A DNA stretch of 64,000 nucleotides from Humulus lupulus. Its lineage: Eukaryota > Streptophyta > Magnoliopsida > Rosales > Cannabaceae. The position numbers were made by a program, and so were the translations under genes. The stretch's first letter is position 1. Each line of letters opens with the position of its first letter. This document shows, piece after piece, positions 11,722 to 23,464 of the stretch. Below the pieces are notes generated by a model. That model had not been told where the DNA came from, searched no databases, and saw only the letters and a program-made list of their open reading frames with translations. Location of the stretch: contig NC_084795.1 of assembly GCF_963169125.1 (NCBI RefSeq), positions 134,878,201-134,942,200 of the forward strand. Direction: 5' to 3'.

Positions 11722-12120
11722 GTCGACGGACCCCAGTGATTTAGTGTTTTTTTTTTATATTTATGCTTCTGTAATTAAGTCCCTTGGGACCAAAAACAAT
11801 TGCCTTTAGGCTTAGGTCGATGTTTTTTCTCCTTGAGGTAACAATATATTTTTTAATATATATCTAACTCGTGATCTATTTGTATTCCCCTTAGTCTATT
11901 TTTTTCTTCTCATGTTTGTGAATCCTTAGATTTTTGTACATTCGAAATCTTAGGGGTTAACTTTAGACCGGGATAAATTTTATCGATATCTTAGTTGTAT
12001 CCAAGATTTTTCTCACTTAATTGCATCATACCTGTTAAGAATCAGGCCGTGGACCTGGTTGTATCCAGGGTTTTTTAATAAGCTTAATAGCACTGTACTT
12101 GTTAGGAATCAGGCATCGGA
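11722..12120. repeat. A1 spacer with 64-bp tandem units
   Basis: Non-coding DNA after the antisense gene. Near 12028-12120 is a unit of about 64-67 bp (GAATCAGG, then GGACCTGGTTGTATCCAGG, then CTTAATAG) followed by a partial second unit. The same unit is present three times at 29209-29385 in A2, which shows that this is the matching part of a related element. The copy is cut at 12121 by an LTR fragment. Confidence 0.6.
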
Positions 12121-12287
12121 TGTAACGTCCTCCTAATCAAGGACCGTTACACTGTGTATTTCAAATTGTGTTAGACTTGCTAATCAAGTCATTTGGATAT
12201 AAACATTTAACTAAGGTTAACGTCAAGGGTTATGGTTAAAAATCTTGGTCAAAGGAACTGTTGATTTTTATTTAAAAAGATTCATAC
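12121..12287 (-). mobile_element. LTR IV, fragment of a Tekay/Del-like LTR
   Basis: Starts TGTAACGTCC and matches the first 165 bp of solo LTR I (ACCGTTACACTGTGT, GACTTGCTAATCAAGTCATT). It is cut at 12287 where element B begins. Its other end is not found in the window, so material was lost at the right side of B. Confidence 0.75.
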
Positions 12288-13823
12288 TGTGGATGCCAAA
12301 AATCCACCAAGGAAAAAATCTTTGATCCCTAGTTGAAATACATGGCTAAGGGTCACTTAGTCATTCTATAGGGTTTAGGCCTATAGGTCTCACGAGACCA
12401 CATTCTAGCCAACACTCCCATGTCCCCCGCAAGTCTCTGCCTTGCTGAAGATTCAAAGGCTCACGACACCCTTGTGTGTCCCGCGCCCCTGGGCCTTGTG
12501 AGGCCTTCGCCTCACACCCATGTGTCAGGCGTCCATGTGCCTCACGAGGCCATCACCTCGCTGAACACCCGAAGGTTTCGCACCCAAGTACCACGCACCC
12601 TTGTGCTTCGCCCATGTGTCGCGCACCCTTGCTCCTTGCCTAGGTGTCGCGCACCCTTATGCCTCGCGAAGCCACTGCCTCGCTGAACACCAGAAGGTCT
12701 CGCGCTCAGGTGTCGCGCACCATTGCGCCTCACGAAGCCATTGCCTTGCTGAACACTAGATGGTCTCGTGCCCAGGTGTCGCCCACCCTTGCGCCTCACC
12801 CAGGTGCCGCGCACCCTTGCGCCTCGCGAAGCCACTGCCTTGCTGAACACCAGAAGGTCTTGCGACCAGGTTCCATGCACCCTTGCACCCCACGAAGCTC
12901 CAACCTAGCTGAAGACGCAAGCACCTCGCGATCGAGTGCCCCTTGTCCATGGGCCTCGTGAGACCACCGCCTCGCTAGACGTCCTCGCACCCATACGCCT
13001 TTCACCAAAGCGTCTCATGCCGAAATTCCTTGCACCCCTATTGCCTCACTTAGTGATACCGACTGTGTTGATGAGGCTGAGACTCATTACTTGAGCCTCA
13101 TGCCACTGGTGGGGGATCCTTCATTTGAAAAATCATGCTTGAGCACAATAATTTGTTCACAACAAACTCCACAAAGGGAGCCATACCTCAGCCTTGTCAA
13201 GTGTTAGGAGGTATGGGCAACAAGGACAAAATGACCTAACTAAGACCAAGGAGGACAAGGCATGAGTACGTAGTATGTTTGATCAGGTACGTGCAAGCCT
13301 GGAGAACACATGGTATGAACTAGGTACCCATGTCGGACAAGTATTGGTCGTACGAGTAAGGTACCTAATGTGGTCCTCATCAGCCAATCTCTGACACTCG
13401 TACTAAACAAGTGGTGGAGGTACATCCAGTTACCGAGGTTGAGGTGCTCCAACAAACTCTTGGCATGTACTAGAACCGACCACCACGCTCTTGGCACCAC
13501 TACCACCCGTAAATTGCATATGCAGGGTTGTGTCCCCAGGGACCACAATATACGAAGAATCATTAGTGCTCTACTATAAATATGACCTCCATTCATCTGA
13601 GAAAGGGGGGAATTTTTGGGGGAGAATTTTGTAACCACTCATTTTTAATGGAAATAGACACTCTACGTTCTCTCTATTTTTCATTCTAAAATTTTAGCAT
13701 TTACATTTTGTGTTCTTGAAATCATAAGAAAGTTTGCTTGAAGTTCATTTGATTTGAATCTACTTCTTTTACAACTCACGAAGTTCTTGATCTAACTTAG
13801 TTGACGAGTTCTTACCGTCAACA
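12288..13823 (+). mobile_element. 5' LTR of Tat element B
   Basis: 1,536-bp LTR beginning TGTGGATGCC and ending CCGTCAACA, followed at once by a primer-binding site. Its copy at 22588-23464 matches over the first part (CTAAGGGTCACTTAGTCATT) and over the block from GCCTTGTCAAGTGTTAGGAG onward. The middle is a GC-rich minisatellite. U3/R/U5 limits cannot be fixed; the last 260 bp are AT-rich. Confidence 0.85.
12420..12970. repeat. GC-rich minisatellite in the B 5' LTR (66-bp units)
   Basis: Imperfect tandem array of about 66 bp units with the order GCGCACCCTT, GCCTCGCGAAGCCAC, TGCCTCGCTGAACACC, AGAAGGTCTCGCG, CAGGTGTC. A shorter sub-unit (CACCCTTGCGCCTCACCCAG) is inserted in places. The unit is a multiple of three, so long open frames exist on both strands; these are not genes. 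CpG density is far above the surrounding DNA. Confidence 0.8.
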
Positions 13824-13826
13824 GTT

Positions 13827-13844
13827 TGGCGCCGTCTGTGGGAA
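13827..13844 (+). other. primer-binding site of B
   Basis: TGGCGCCGTCTGTGGGAA, three bases after the LTR end. This sequence type is common in plant Tat-lineage Ty3/gypsy elements. The priming tRNA is not assigned here. Confidence 0.75.
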
Positions 13845-13891
13845 GGATAAGTGCCAAACCACTATTCTTCCATTGATTCTGGCAGAGAAAG

Positions 13892-14603
13892 ATGCCAAGA
13901 TGCTCTAAGCGACTGAGAGAACCACGAGAGGAGAAGCTCCACCTCGACGGAGATCAGCTAAAGGCCTCCATGAAGAATCCTCTGCCACCCGAAAATGTGA
14001 TTGTATCAAAGGAGCCCATGGTTCCTGGAGATGAAAGAGAGGCTTCGTCCCCAGCTGTCCAGCCTGATGAGAACCATTCAAGACCAGCGGCTACTCCCAC
14101 GAGAGATGCCAGAGAATTTTCGTCCCAAAGGCATCGCAGGTGCCGAACTCCGGCTGACAAGATCCGGGTCCATCCACGCGTAGGCTAGACAATAGCCCTA
14201 GAGTGCATTCCATAACTCGAGCTCTAGGTCTCGATTTTACAAAGAGGAGATACACGAGTTACACCAGAAGAACCAAAGGCTAGAAACCACCTTAGAGAAT
14301 ATGTAAGAGGTGTTGAATGGCCTACTACATGGAAAATCAAGCATGCCTTTTCCTAGACGAAAGGAGAAAGGCCAAGAGGGTGGAGAAACCATAGTCCATG
14401 TGGATGATGGGAGGACTCGCTCTCCACTAGTAATACCCCTCAGACAAAGCAAAATGAACATCCCAGACAAGCGAAGCAGCCCCAGAGGCTAGGGCAGAAG
14501 AACAACGCTAACCCTCATAGCGAAGCCGAAGTCGCCTCTAAGGAGGCGCTGCCTGGCCTAAGAAAAAAGCTCAATGGGAGGAGGTCAGAAGTAAGGACGA
14601 CAC
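13892..14603 (+). pseudogene. gag of B, N-terminal part, frameshifted
   Basis: ATG at 13892 opens a polar 98-residue frame (MPRCSKRLREPREEK at the start) ending at 14186. A coiled-coil-like block (HELHQKNQRLETTLEN) follows at about 14240-14300 in another frame and runs to 14490, so at least one frameshift separates them. This is the usual variable N-terminal region of Tat gag. It is cut by solo LTR III at 14604 and resumes at about 16362. Confidence 0.65.
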
Positions 14604-16356
14604 TGTAATGCCTTGGGTACTCCAAGACCGTTACTGTGAGCTTTGAACCGTGCTTAACTCGCTAATTGAGTTCTTTGGTTATAAACATGCATCTAGGTAT
14701 TATTAACAGGCTAAGGTGAAAACCGATCAAAAGGAAATGATATATTTTATTTAAAACATAAAACTGTTCATGGGCCCATAAAAAACATTTACAAGTTATT
14801 TACAATCCAAAATTGTCATTACAGTGTAAAAATTACAACCCGCTGACCTAAGCGGCAAAAATAGGGTTAACCCCCTAGTTCCTCCAAGAAGCTCCTTGGT
14901 CGTGGTGGTTAAGCAGTCGCATATGTACACATCACCACCTAAGCTCTCCACTCAAGGTTGGGTGAGCTTTTGTTTCCCTTTACATGCACCACATAGCACC
15001 CTTGAGCCAAGGCTTGGCAAGAAAACTCATTACTGCATATATATAATATCAAATAATGATCATGCTAATCATACAAAGCTTATAGCCCTGAACAGATGAG
15101 TGAATAACACTTTGAGGTTCTGTTAACCATGATGGGGCTTATAGCCCTAATCAGATGAGTGATTGATGAGCAAGTCACTAATGTAAACCAGATGAGTGAC
15201 TGATGAGTAAGTCACTAGCTTAAATAGATGAGTGACTGATGAGTAAGTCACTAGCTTAAACCAGATGAGTGGGTCACTAATGTGGGCTCAGCACCCATAG
15301 CCATGTGACGATGCAGTCACCTGGACCTTCTGGCCCTGGCTCTAAGTGACTAGCCATTGGCCAAACAAGCGCTTTTAGTTTTCATCGAACTTGAGGTCAG
15401 TCTGGCATTAATGCTCATGATGAGTCATTCAATGCTGATGTCAATTAGATCTAATCTTTATCGGCTTGCGTTAAACACGCTATGACCGTTCTTGACTTAT
15501 GAGTCAATACCATACGACTAGTGCTCAGTACCACTGCCGAACTTGACTAATGAGTCACAGCTTCACAGTTACTACTGACACCATTGCCGATTCTGACTAA
15601 TGAGTCAGTGCCTTACCTCAAGCTCAGTTTAGAACCCTTTTCAATGGTGGAACACAACTCTAAGCCCTCAAGGTCCACTTCCTTAGCTTGAATCCTCAAA
15701 AGAAGCTTAAAAATCCAAAGGAAAAAGGAAGAGAAATGATGTACGGGAGAGAAGAAGCTTACTCTGTTTTTGATAAGGTTCTACATCCTTCAATGGCTAA
15801 TATATATCCTTAGGGTGAAAAGAACTTATTTCCCCTAAGCCTAATTAAAACTCTAAACATCCTCCAAGGGAAAAATTGTCCTTTCCTGCCTGTTTCGTTA
15901 ATCATAATTAACGCTCTCCAATTCCCGTTATTCCCAATATTCTCAAATACCGATGAATCATATCTCATTACCCTTTACTTCCCGGTAACGTTCTAATCAC
16001 CAAATTACCCCGAGACTCACCCCAAGCCCCGAACATAATCCCGTTATGACCAAGCCGCTAACTTGCACTCAAAGATCGTCTCATGTCGAATGGCTCGAAC
16101 AAATCCAGATTATAATGTGGCCTCAACAATAGTTCACCAACATGCATGAAAATATACAATTACGCCCTCAACGGGTCAAATTACCAAAATGCCCCTGTGA
16201 TCAAATGTGGATCCACATGCATGCATTTAACATCATATTATAATATAATTCACATAAACATGCGCATAATCATTTAATGGCATAATAAATCAATTATGGC
16301 CCTCCCGACCTACTTATCCAACCATTAAACCTCATTAGGGATTTTGGGGCATTACA
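14604..16356 (-). mobile_element. solo LTR III in the gag of B, 1,753 bp
   Basis: Begins TGTAATGCCTTGG and ends GGCATTACA. Flanks are GACAC (14599-14603) and AACAC (16357-16361), a 5-bp duplication with one mismatch. Related to LTRs I and II (CACCACATAGCACCC, GAGCCAAGG, GGCAAGAAAAC) but shorter and more diverged. It contains an array of TGAGTGACTGATGAGTAAGTCACTA-like units at about 15140-15290. Confidence 0.75.
15085..15290. repeat. short tandem units in solo LTR III
   Basis: Units of about 35-45 bp with the core AGATGAGTGACTGATGAG and AAGTCACTA repeat four to five times, with drift. This part lies in the LTR sequence that in related LTRs is occupied by CAGTGACTCCGGCC-type sequence. No coding potential. 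Confidence 0.55.
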
Positions 16357-16361
16357 AACAC

Positions 16362-17660
16362 CTCTTATGGCCCCTCTATAGGGTAGAGAGAAGAAAAAGG
16401 CCAACCCAACCGAGCTGAGGGACTCCTTGAATAGGAGGAGGTAGGAGCTAGACACCGAGATGAGGAGCCTTCAGAGCAAGATCATCACAGTGTCTAGGGG
16501 GCACATTACCGATGAAGAGTTCGACTATGAGTCACCCTTCATGCGAGAAATCCAGTTGGAACGACTCCCGGCTAACTTTAAAGAACCTCATATGACCCCA
16601 TATGAGGGCACCTCAGACCCCAAGTACCACTTGGATGCCTTTAACGATTTAATGAAGCTGAGAGAAATCAATAGCAGAGCAAGGTGTCACTGTTTCGCGG
16701 CCACACTGAAGGGGCCTGCATACAAGTGGTTCAAGAGGCTGAGGCCAGGGACCATTAGGTTGTGGCAACAATTTTCCGATGAGTTTCTCCAACAACATCA
16801 TGTCGTACGCGATTATACCCTGCCGGGCACTAGCCTCGCTAATATAAAGCAATGTGAAGGAGAAAGCTTGAAGAGCTACATCCATAGGTTCAACATGGAG
16901 GCGGCTAAAGTGGGAAGCCTGATCAGGGGAGAACTCAAGATGGCAATCATAGCTGGAGTGCACCCAGGCATTAAGCTTTGGGATAATATGCTCAAAAGGT
17001 AGGTCACTGACTTAGATGATTTCTACGAACAGGCACAAAAGTACATTCGTGTCGAAGACGACCATGAGAACCTGAAGGCATCCTTAGCCCCTGAAGGTTC
17101 GAATGACGCAAAAAAGAAAAGGGTGTACGAAGGCCCAAGAGATGACCGCTAGAGGAAGCACAAACACAGAGGAAATCCTAGGCAAACATCCCACACCTTC
17201 TACACTGACCTAACACATACTAGGTAGCATATCTTCATAGTAAACGAGAATCAGGTTCCCTTCATAAGAAACCCACCAATGAAGAGAGATTAGTCAAAGA
17301 GAGACCGCAAAAAGTACTGTCAGTATCATAAAGACACTGGGCACACCACAGCAGAATGCACTCATTTAAAGATGGAAATAGAGGAACTCATACGCAGGGG
17401 GCACTTGGGCAGATACTTCCAAAGAGAAAATGAAAGACCAGATGGTAGACAACCCTCTCCATGAGCACGTGATGTAGCCCCAGAGGTCCAAGGAAAGGTG
17501 AGGACGATCTTCAGAGGACTAGGATTCTTTGGAGAATCGAGAAAGGGGCGAGATAGATATGCCAAGGAGGTTAGACAAAGTCCACCCCCATGCATGCTAA
17601 GCTTAGAACAATGACCCCTAAAAAACTTTAAAGGGGAAAATGACTCAATAACCTTCACCG
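16362..17660 (+). pseudogene. gag of B, capsid and zinc-knuckle part, with stops
   Basis: One reading frame (frame of 16460) runs through to the protease with several in-frame stops. 16460-17002 holds the Retrotrans_gag-type capsid region (PFMREIQLERLP, YEGTSDPKYHLDAFNDLM, WKWF-like YKWFKRLRPGTI). A nucleocapsid motif CQYHKDTGHTTAEC lies at about 17318-17360. Stops occur at 17000, near 17150, 17224, 17291, 17462 and 17612, mostly changes of CAG, CGA or TGG type codons. Such a gag would package the RNA of the element in the cytoplasm; this copy cannot make a full product. Confidence 0.75.
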
Positions 17661-18142
17661 AAGAAGACGCACGGGGTGTGCATTTTCCTCACAATGACCC
17701 CTTGGTTTTAAGTATACAACTGGCCAACATGAAGGTCCATCAGGTTCTGGTAGACAATGGGAGCTCCGTAGACATCCTATATCGCTCGGCTGTAGAGAAG
17801 ATGGGATTGGGCATCAGGAACTTAAAGCCCTGCAACACCTCCCTGTATGGGTTTATAGGAGACTCAATACAGCCCCTGGGTACAATCGAGTTAGCCCTCA
17901 CCATGGGAGAGCTGCCCAGACAAACCACTGTAATGACAAACTTTGTCATAGTAAGTTGTTCCTCGGCCTTCAACGCGATATTAGGGAGACCCTCCCTGAG
18001 AGAATTGAAGGCGATAACCTCAGTGCACCACTTGGCCATTAAATTCCCAACTCCTGGAGGAGTAGCGAGTGTGAAAGGGGAACAGAAAGAAGCAAGGGAA
18101 TGTTATAAAATGTCCCTCTGTACATTCATGAAACCGCCATAA
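17661..18142 (+). pseudogene. aspartic protease of B, last pol domain present
   Basis: Retropepsin-like domain with the flap-side pattern HNDPLVLSIQLANMKV, active site VLVDNGSSVDILY at about 17747-17785 and AFNAILGRPSL near 17970. DNGSS in place of DTGSS is common in Tat elements. The frame ends in TAA at 18140-18142. The expected RT, RNase H and integrase are absent downstream; the next recognisable gene is the antisense gene on the other strand. B is therefore a non-autonomous or pol-deleted element. Confidence 0.75.
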
Positions 18143-19488
18143 CCTATGGCGATGGTAGTGCATGGGAGCACAAACCCACATGAGTTCAATTACAAAGTTA
18201 CTAAGGAGATCAGAATCGATGGTTGTGTGTACGCGCCTGAGAGGGAGTATTAGGTAAAGCTCCACTTTTAGTGCAATAAATCAAAAGGGTTACAATACTT
18301 AGCCCCCCACCCCAAAAAAAAAAAAACATAGTTGTGAATCCTCCCTTTAAAAGTAGCTATAGATTAGAGGGGTAATCTAGATGCCCTGATATGTAGTAAG
18401 AACAATGTTGGCATAGATACCTATGTACCTTACCTATTTTTAATGAATATGTTTCTTATTGGCATGACACCCTCCTCATTTACGTGAGCACATATCTAAC
18501 TCTTGTGTACCTATCACCAATTGGAATTGTCAAAGTGCTTGAGCAAAATGATCAAAGTGCCTGACGAGATAAATCTCGCCAACCACTTGGGGGGCAGAGT
18601 ATACAACCAAAAAGGGTCTAAAAAAGACCCTTATAAAAAAAGGAAATAAGGAAGAAAATCTTGCAAGGCATCTCTCGAGTTCACAGGATTAGCTACCCTT
18701 ATAAACATCAAGAAGGTCAAAAGGTCATACAGGAAGTGCCTCCTAATAAAGGTTGATACCTCCACGAGAGGAAAGGCCTCAGGAAGAGCATCCACCAATA
18801 AGCCTCCTCCTAATAAATGCTGATACCTCCACGAGAGGAAAGGCCTTAGGAAGAGCATCCACCAATAAGCCTAGAGCGGCTACCAAGCCGTCTAGCCAGA
18901 AAGGGTCCTAAAAGAGACCCGTCAAAAGGTCCTACAAGAAGAGCCTCCTAATAAAGGCTGATACCTCCATGAGAGGAAAGGCCTCAGGAAGAGCATCCAC
19001 CAATAAGCCTAGAGTGGCCACCAAGTCGTCTAGCAAAAAAAGGTCCTAAAAGAGACCCTTGCAAAAATAGTACTATGCGTAATGGCGAGAAGGACACTTC
19101 TCGCAAGCAATAATAAGCGCGCACAAAAATATATAAAAGGATGGCTAGAACCCAAAGGGTCAACACATCCTTACAAATACAATCAAGGTGCACCAAAGAG
19201 ACCATCACTACCGATCCAAATAAAGTATCAACGAGTTATTAGAAAAAGAGAGACCTATCGAACCCTTTTGGCTCCTGCATACAGGAGTGGGCTCAAAAGG
19301 ACCTCAAGCATAAAGAAACAAAAACAAATGATCACATATATATAAAAGAAGAAAATCGTGCTAATGTGGCATGATAAAGGCGACATCAACCACAACAGGA
19401 CTTGGAAAAGTTCCAAAAAAATAAAATGAGGTTCAAATGAGCATACAACCAAATCAAATTAAAAGATAAAAGTTGTAGAAGCAAAATC
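18143..19488. repeat. B spacer with tandem repeats, no pol
   Basis: The first 100 bp still look like polyprotein sequence; after that there are A-rich runs and non-coding DNA. At 18738-19065 a block is repeated three times (CCTCCTAATAAAGG, TGATACCTCCACGAGAGG, AAAGGCCTCAGGAAGAGCA, CCACCAATAAG), with a longer spacer unit (GGTCCTAAAAGAGACCC) between copies. 19066-19488 contains no supported gene. Confidence 0.6.
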
Positions 19489-21976
19489 TCAAGGCCTCCC
19501 ACCGCGAGCATTCCACTCGGCCACCTTGGCAACGACATGGTCACTAAAGGAGGAGAAATTGAAGCTAGGATTCTGCCTCCACATTCCATAGAGGGTGCGC
19601 TTTATGGACTTGTACTCGACCTTAGCCAGATTAGCCTCCAGGAGAGTGACCCTCTCCTACAACATCGCAGCCTTGGCTTCCGCTCTCCCCAAATTAGCCT
19701 CCAAGAGAGTGACGCTCTCCTGCAACATCGTAGCCTTGGCTTCCGCTCTCCTCTTATTTTTTGACGATGAAGAGGCCTTTTCCAGGGCCTTCTCCAGCTT
19801 AAGCTTGGTGTCAGTAAGCTGTCCCTTGAGCTCCTGAAATTTGACCGCTAGATGGTCCCTTTCCACGTTCGATGAAGAGAGGTCCTATGCCGAGTCTGCG
19901 AAATGTTGAGCCACCAAAGAAGCTTGCAAGGACACAAAAAGAAAAAAAAAGAGCAAACAAAGAACTCAAAACACAAATAAAAAAAGAAAGACCAATGTAA
20001 GACGCATGAACTCACCCAGGTTGTGGAGTGCACAAGGGTCTCCCCAAGCTCCGCCATGGTAAAATTCCTGAGATCTCTGCACTCAGTCTCGGGAATACCC
20101 TCGGCGGCTCGGGTATACCTTTGCACGTAAGGGGCTAACATGTGACTCACCCACCCAGGATGTACCCTCCAAATTAGTAGCGCCCGGGTGAGGAAGGACA
20201 GATGCCCCACTCACCGAGGGAGGAGGAAGTGTAGGAACATCAGAAAAAGGGTGCCTCGAAGGTCCATGATTAGCAGGAGCGTGAGGAAGATTATCATAGT
20301 CCTCGGAGAAAGGCACAACGAAGCACCCTGACATGGTCTGTGGACCGTGGGAATTAGAGGCCGTGTCGTGGTCCATAGAGAAAAAAGGAGGGCACCCCAT
20401 GGAGGATGGAGATAACCGAGATGGACGCTTAGATCCTGGGGAAGCCTCCACAGGCACCCATTCTACATCACCCTCGTCTGGGTGAGGTTCGGCTAGAGTC
20501 GCCTTCTTCTTTCGCTCAGACATATGCCACAGCAGGTCGGGATCCAAAACCCTGGATAAACCATAGTGGTTAAGGTTGGCCACAGTGAAGAGATGGGTGG
20601 CCATTTTCATAGCAGGGTCGACATCGAGAAAGACGTTTACTTGTGCTGCCTCCGACTCGGGGACGTCAGGGATACTAAAGCTCTCTAAAAAATCAACTCA
20701 GTTATCAATATGAATATATGTTCCAAAATATCAAATTCAAAGTAAAAGGAAAAAACTTGAAGCACTTACTCGGGGATGAGAGAAAATGTTCACGGACGGA
20801 AAGGGGACCCTTCACAAAGAAAAAGTCCTACTTCCAGGAACCTGGGTTGGACACAGAACCCTCTATCAGGGAGACCTGAGAATTGGATTTTTGCAGAAAG
20901 TAGAAGCCTTTGGATTTAGAGGTGGGCATGAGATTGTACATAAAATGCACCTCTTGGGCCGTAGGAGCACAACCGTTAAGCTCCACAAATGCCATATATA
21001 GGCAGCTTAAAGTCAACCAACTGTTAGGTGCCAGCTGAAAAGGAGCAAGGTCGAAATGGTTGAGGAGCATGATGAAGAACAGATGTAAGGGAATGGTCCC
21101 ACCCACCTTCAAGATGTGCTCTCTCATGGCCACGTAGCCCTGAAGGAGATTATCAGCCCGACACTTGTAGGAGGGTACGTATAGCTTGTACTCTTTACCA
21201 ATGTGATACTTCTCGGATAATTCTAACAACCAGTTTTCTGACACATTGGACACGATGGTAGACGCTAACAGAGGACCAAAATCTGGCTTCTCAGGAGCCA
21301 CATGTCGTCTCATCCTCTTTGACATATTTGCAAAATCCAAGGAAAAAGGTCAGGTCAAAACAGGGCACTTTACCCTCCATTTTTTTCTTCTTGCGTGAGT
21401 TTTCCACTGAGGCATTGGGTGTGGAACCATCAAACACGGGTGGATTAAAGACAAGGGTTAAGGGGAACCAGGGGTCACCTCAGGGCTACAATAGGGAGGG
21501 AATAGGGCAGGAGGTTCAGGAGGGAGGTTTCCCTCCATGAACTCCAACTCCATTTGTAGATCAAAAAGGCTCACTCTAAGGCTTGCAATGTGGTCATTAA
21601 GGTCAAAGGAGAAAAGGACTCCATCACCCCTCAAAACTAAATCTATCTCGCTCTCCACCACCCAGATTTTATGCCTAAGCTCGGCCATGCACTCAAGGTG
21701 ACATATACGGGCCCTCCTCAAGGTGTCATAGTCTTGGTAAGGGTTGTTCTCGGGGGACCCTGAGTTTGAAGATAAGTCTACAAAATCGACCCCCAGAGGA
21801 ACGCTAGACGATCCCTCACATGCCATGAAACCTCTTCTCGTTGGTAATAGGGGTGCAAGTGTAGGTGAAAAGGGTGCTACAAAACACAAAGGAATAAGCT
21901 CAAAACCTCTAGACACAAGTGCTCGAAATGACCAACTACGAGGTACAAGGGAGGGTATATGTGCAAGTAGAGGCAT
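19489..21976 (-). pseudogene. antisense gene of B (PF04195-like, coiled coil), broken
   Basis: Runs opposite to B gag. From its 5' end: 21458-21976 is an exon with an acidic coiled segment (HKIWVVESEIDLVLRG), likely starting at the ATG at 21826. 20828-21340 carries the PF04195-like domain (KVGGTIPLHLFF, HFDLAPFQLAPNSW, EVHFMYNL). 20083-20610 is a linker beginning MKMATHLFTVANLNHYGL. 19489-19866 is the coiled coil (LKLEKALEKASSSSKNKRR) with a near-exact internal duplication around QESVTLLEANLGRAEAKA, then the C-terminal motif LYGMWRQNPSFNFSSF. Intron-like gaps lie near 21350-21450, 20620-20770 and 19900-20010. One in-frame TAG near 19673 shows decay. It is retained although B has no RT or integrase. 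Function unknown. Confidence 0.7.
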
Positions 21977-22039
21977 ATATGTGGATTAGCTCACGAGGAG
22001 CTCCGGCCAAGACAACCCATCTTGAGTAATGCTAATATA

Positions 22040-22340
22040 AACCCATTGAGCATGAGAAAGGAAGAAAGTATACCTTGAGCGGGTCGAAGGAATGCCAAGG
22101 GTCGAAAGTACACGTCTGCAAAAAGAAAGGAGAAAGGTGTTTTAGTCTCTTAGCTCCTATATAGACGTTTACATATATATATATATATATATTTTAAATA
22201 ATAAAGAGGAAAGAAAGCCAAAGTGACTTTGTGAGGAATGGAACCACTTATCTCTTGGAGGATGTGAAGATACAAATACCACCAATATAAGAAAATAAAG
22301 TGTAGTAAATATGTTTAAGATGAAGATCTATTTATAAGAA
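22040..22340 (-). promoter_or_regulatory. antisense TATA box and 5' exons in B
   Basis: On the minus strand TATAAATAG lies at 22336-22328. Downstream is a leader, then a pyrimidine-rich acceptor TTTCTTTTTGCAG at about 22117-22129 and a donor CAAG|GTATAC near 22072-22076. This matches the TATA, leader and intron plan in elements A1 and C. Use as a promoter is inferred. Confidence 0.5.
22172..22194. repeat. AT dinucleotide microsatellite
   Basis: About eleven TA/AT units in the presumed first intron of the B antisense gene. Confidence 0.85.
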
Positions 22341-22572
22341 GCTCAAACTCATCTTAGCTGTTGAATACAATGCTTGATCTATGGTAAAAAATGGAGCCAA
22401 ACACCCACATTGGGATTCGTGAAGCCAAATGACAGGCTCACATTCGATCTCAAGGGATCACAAGGATCACCACCTCCAAAGTGTGTTTTTATATGCCACC
22501 AAAGCAAAGAAACACACTAACAACACCTATGCTTTAAAGACACCCTACCGAAGCACCTAAAGGCCCTCCCAT

Positions 22573-22587
22573 AGACTGGGGGGCAAG
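22573..22587 (+). other. polypurine tract of B
   Basis: AGACTGGGGGGCAAG directly before the 3' LTR start. Same core as in A1 and C. Confidence 0.7.
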
Positions 22588-23464
22588 TCTGGATTCCAAA
22601 AATCTACCAAGGATAAAATCTCTGATCCATGGTTGAAATACATGGCTAAGGGTCACTTAGTCATTCTATAGGGCTTAGGCCTATAGGTCTCACGAGAGCA
22701 CGTTCTAGCCAATACTCCCAAGTGCCCCGCAAGTCTCTGCCTTGCTGAAGATTTGAAGGCTCATGAAACCCTTGTGTGTCTCGCACCCCTGGTCCTTGCA
22801 AGGCCCTCGCCTTGTGCCCATGTGTCAGGCATCCATGTGCCTCGCGAGACCACCGCCTCGCTGAAAATCCAAAGGTTTCGCGTCCAGGTGTCGCGCTCCC
22901 TTGCACCTCGCCCAGGTGCCGCACACCCTTGCGCCTCACAAAGCCACCACCTCGCTGAACACCAAAAGGTCTCACGCCCAGGTTCCGCACACCCTTGTGC
23001 CTCACCCAGGTGTCTCGCACCCTTGCACCTCCCCCAGGTGCCGCGCACCCTTGCGCCTCGCGAAGCCACCGCCTCGCTGAACACCCGAAGGTCTCGCGCC
23101 CAGGTGCTACGCACCCTTGCACCTCACCCAGGTGTCGCACACCCTTGCTCTACCTTAGCCTTGTCAAGTGTTAGGAGGTATGGGCAAGAAGGACAAAATG
23201 ACCCAAGGAAGACAAAGGAGGACAAGGCATGAGTACGTAGTACGTTTGGTCAGGTACGTGCAAGCCTGAAGAACACATGGTATCAACTAGGTACATATGT
23301 CGGACAAGTAGTGGTTGTACGAGTAAGGTACCTAATGTGGTCCTCATCAGCCAATCTCTAACACTTGTACTAAACAAAGTGGTGGAGGTACATCCAGGTA
23401 CTGAGGTTGAGGTGCTCCAACAAACTCTCGGCATGTACTAGAACCGATCACCACGCTCCTGGCA
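22588..23464 (+). mobile_element. 3' LTR of B, truncated
   Basis: Starts TCTGGATTCC (the terminal TG has changed) and follows the 5' LTR to CCACGCTCCTGGCA, where the match stops about 340 bp before the expected end. The next base onward belongs to the antisense gene of element A2. The minisatellite (22850-23150) is shorter than in the 5' LTR. The lost end and lost target duplication point to a deletion or recombination junction at about 23464. Confidence 0.75.

Noticed and set aside
12420..13008. Long overlapping frames on both strands
   Set aside because: They come from a 66-bp repeat whose length is a multiple of three; not proteins.
17747..17785. DNGSS in the B protease as a lost active site
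   Set aside because: The Asp is present and DNGSS is common in Tat elements; only VNNGSS in A2 is a real loss.
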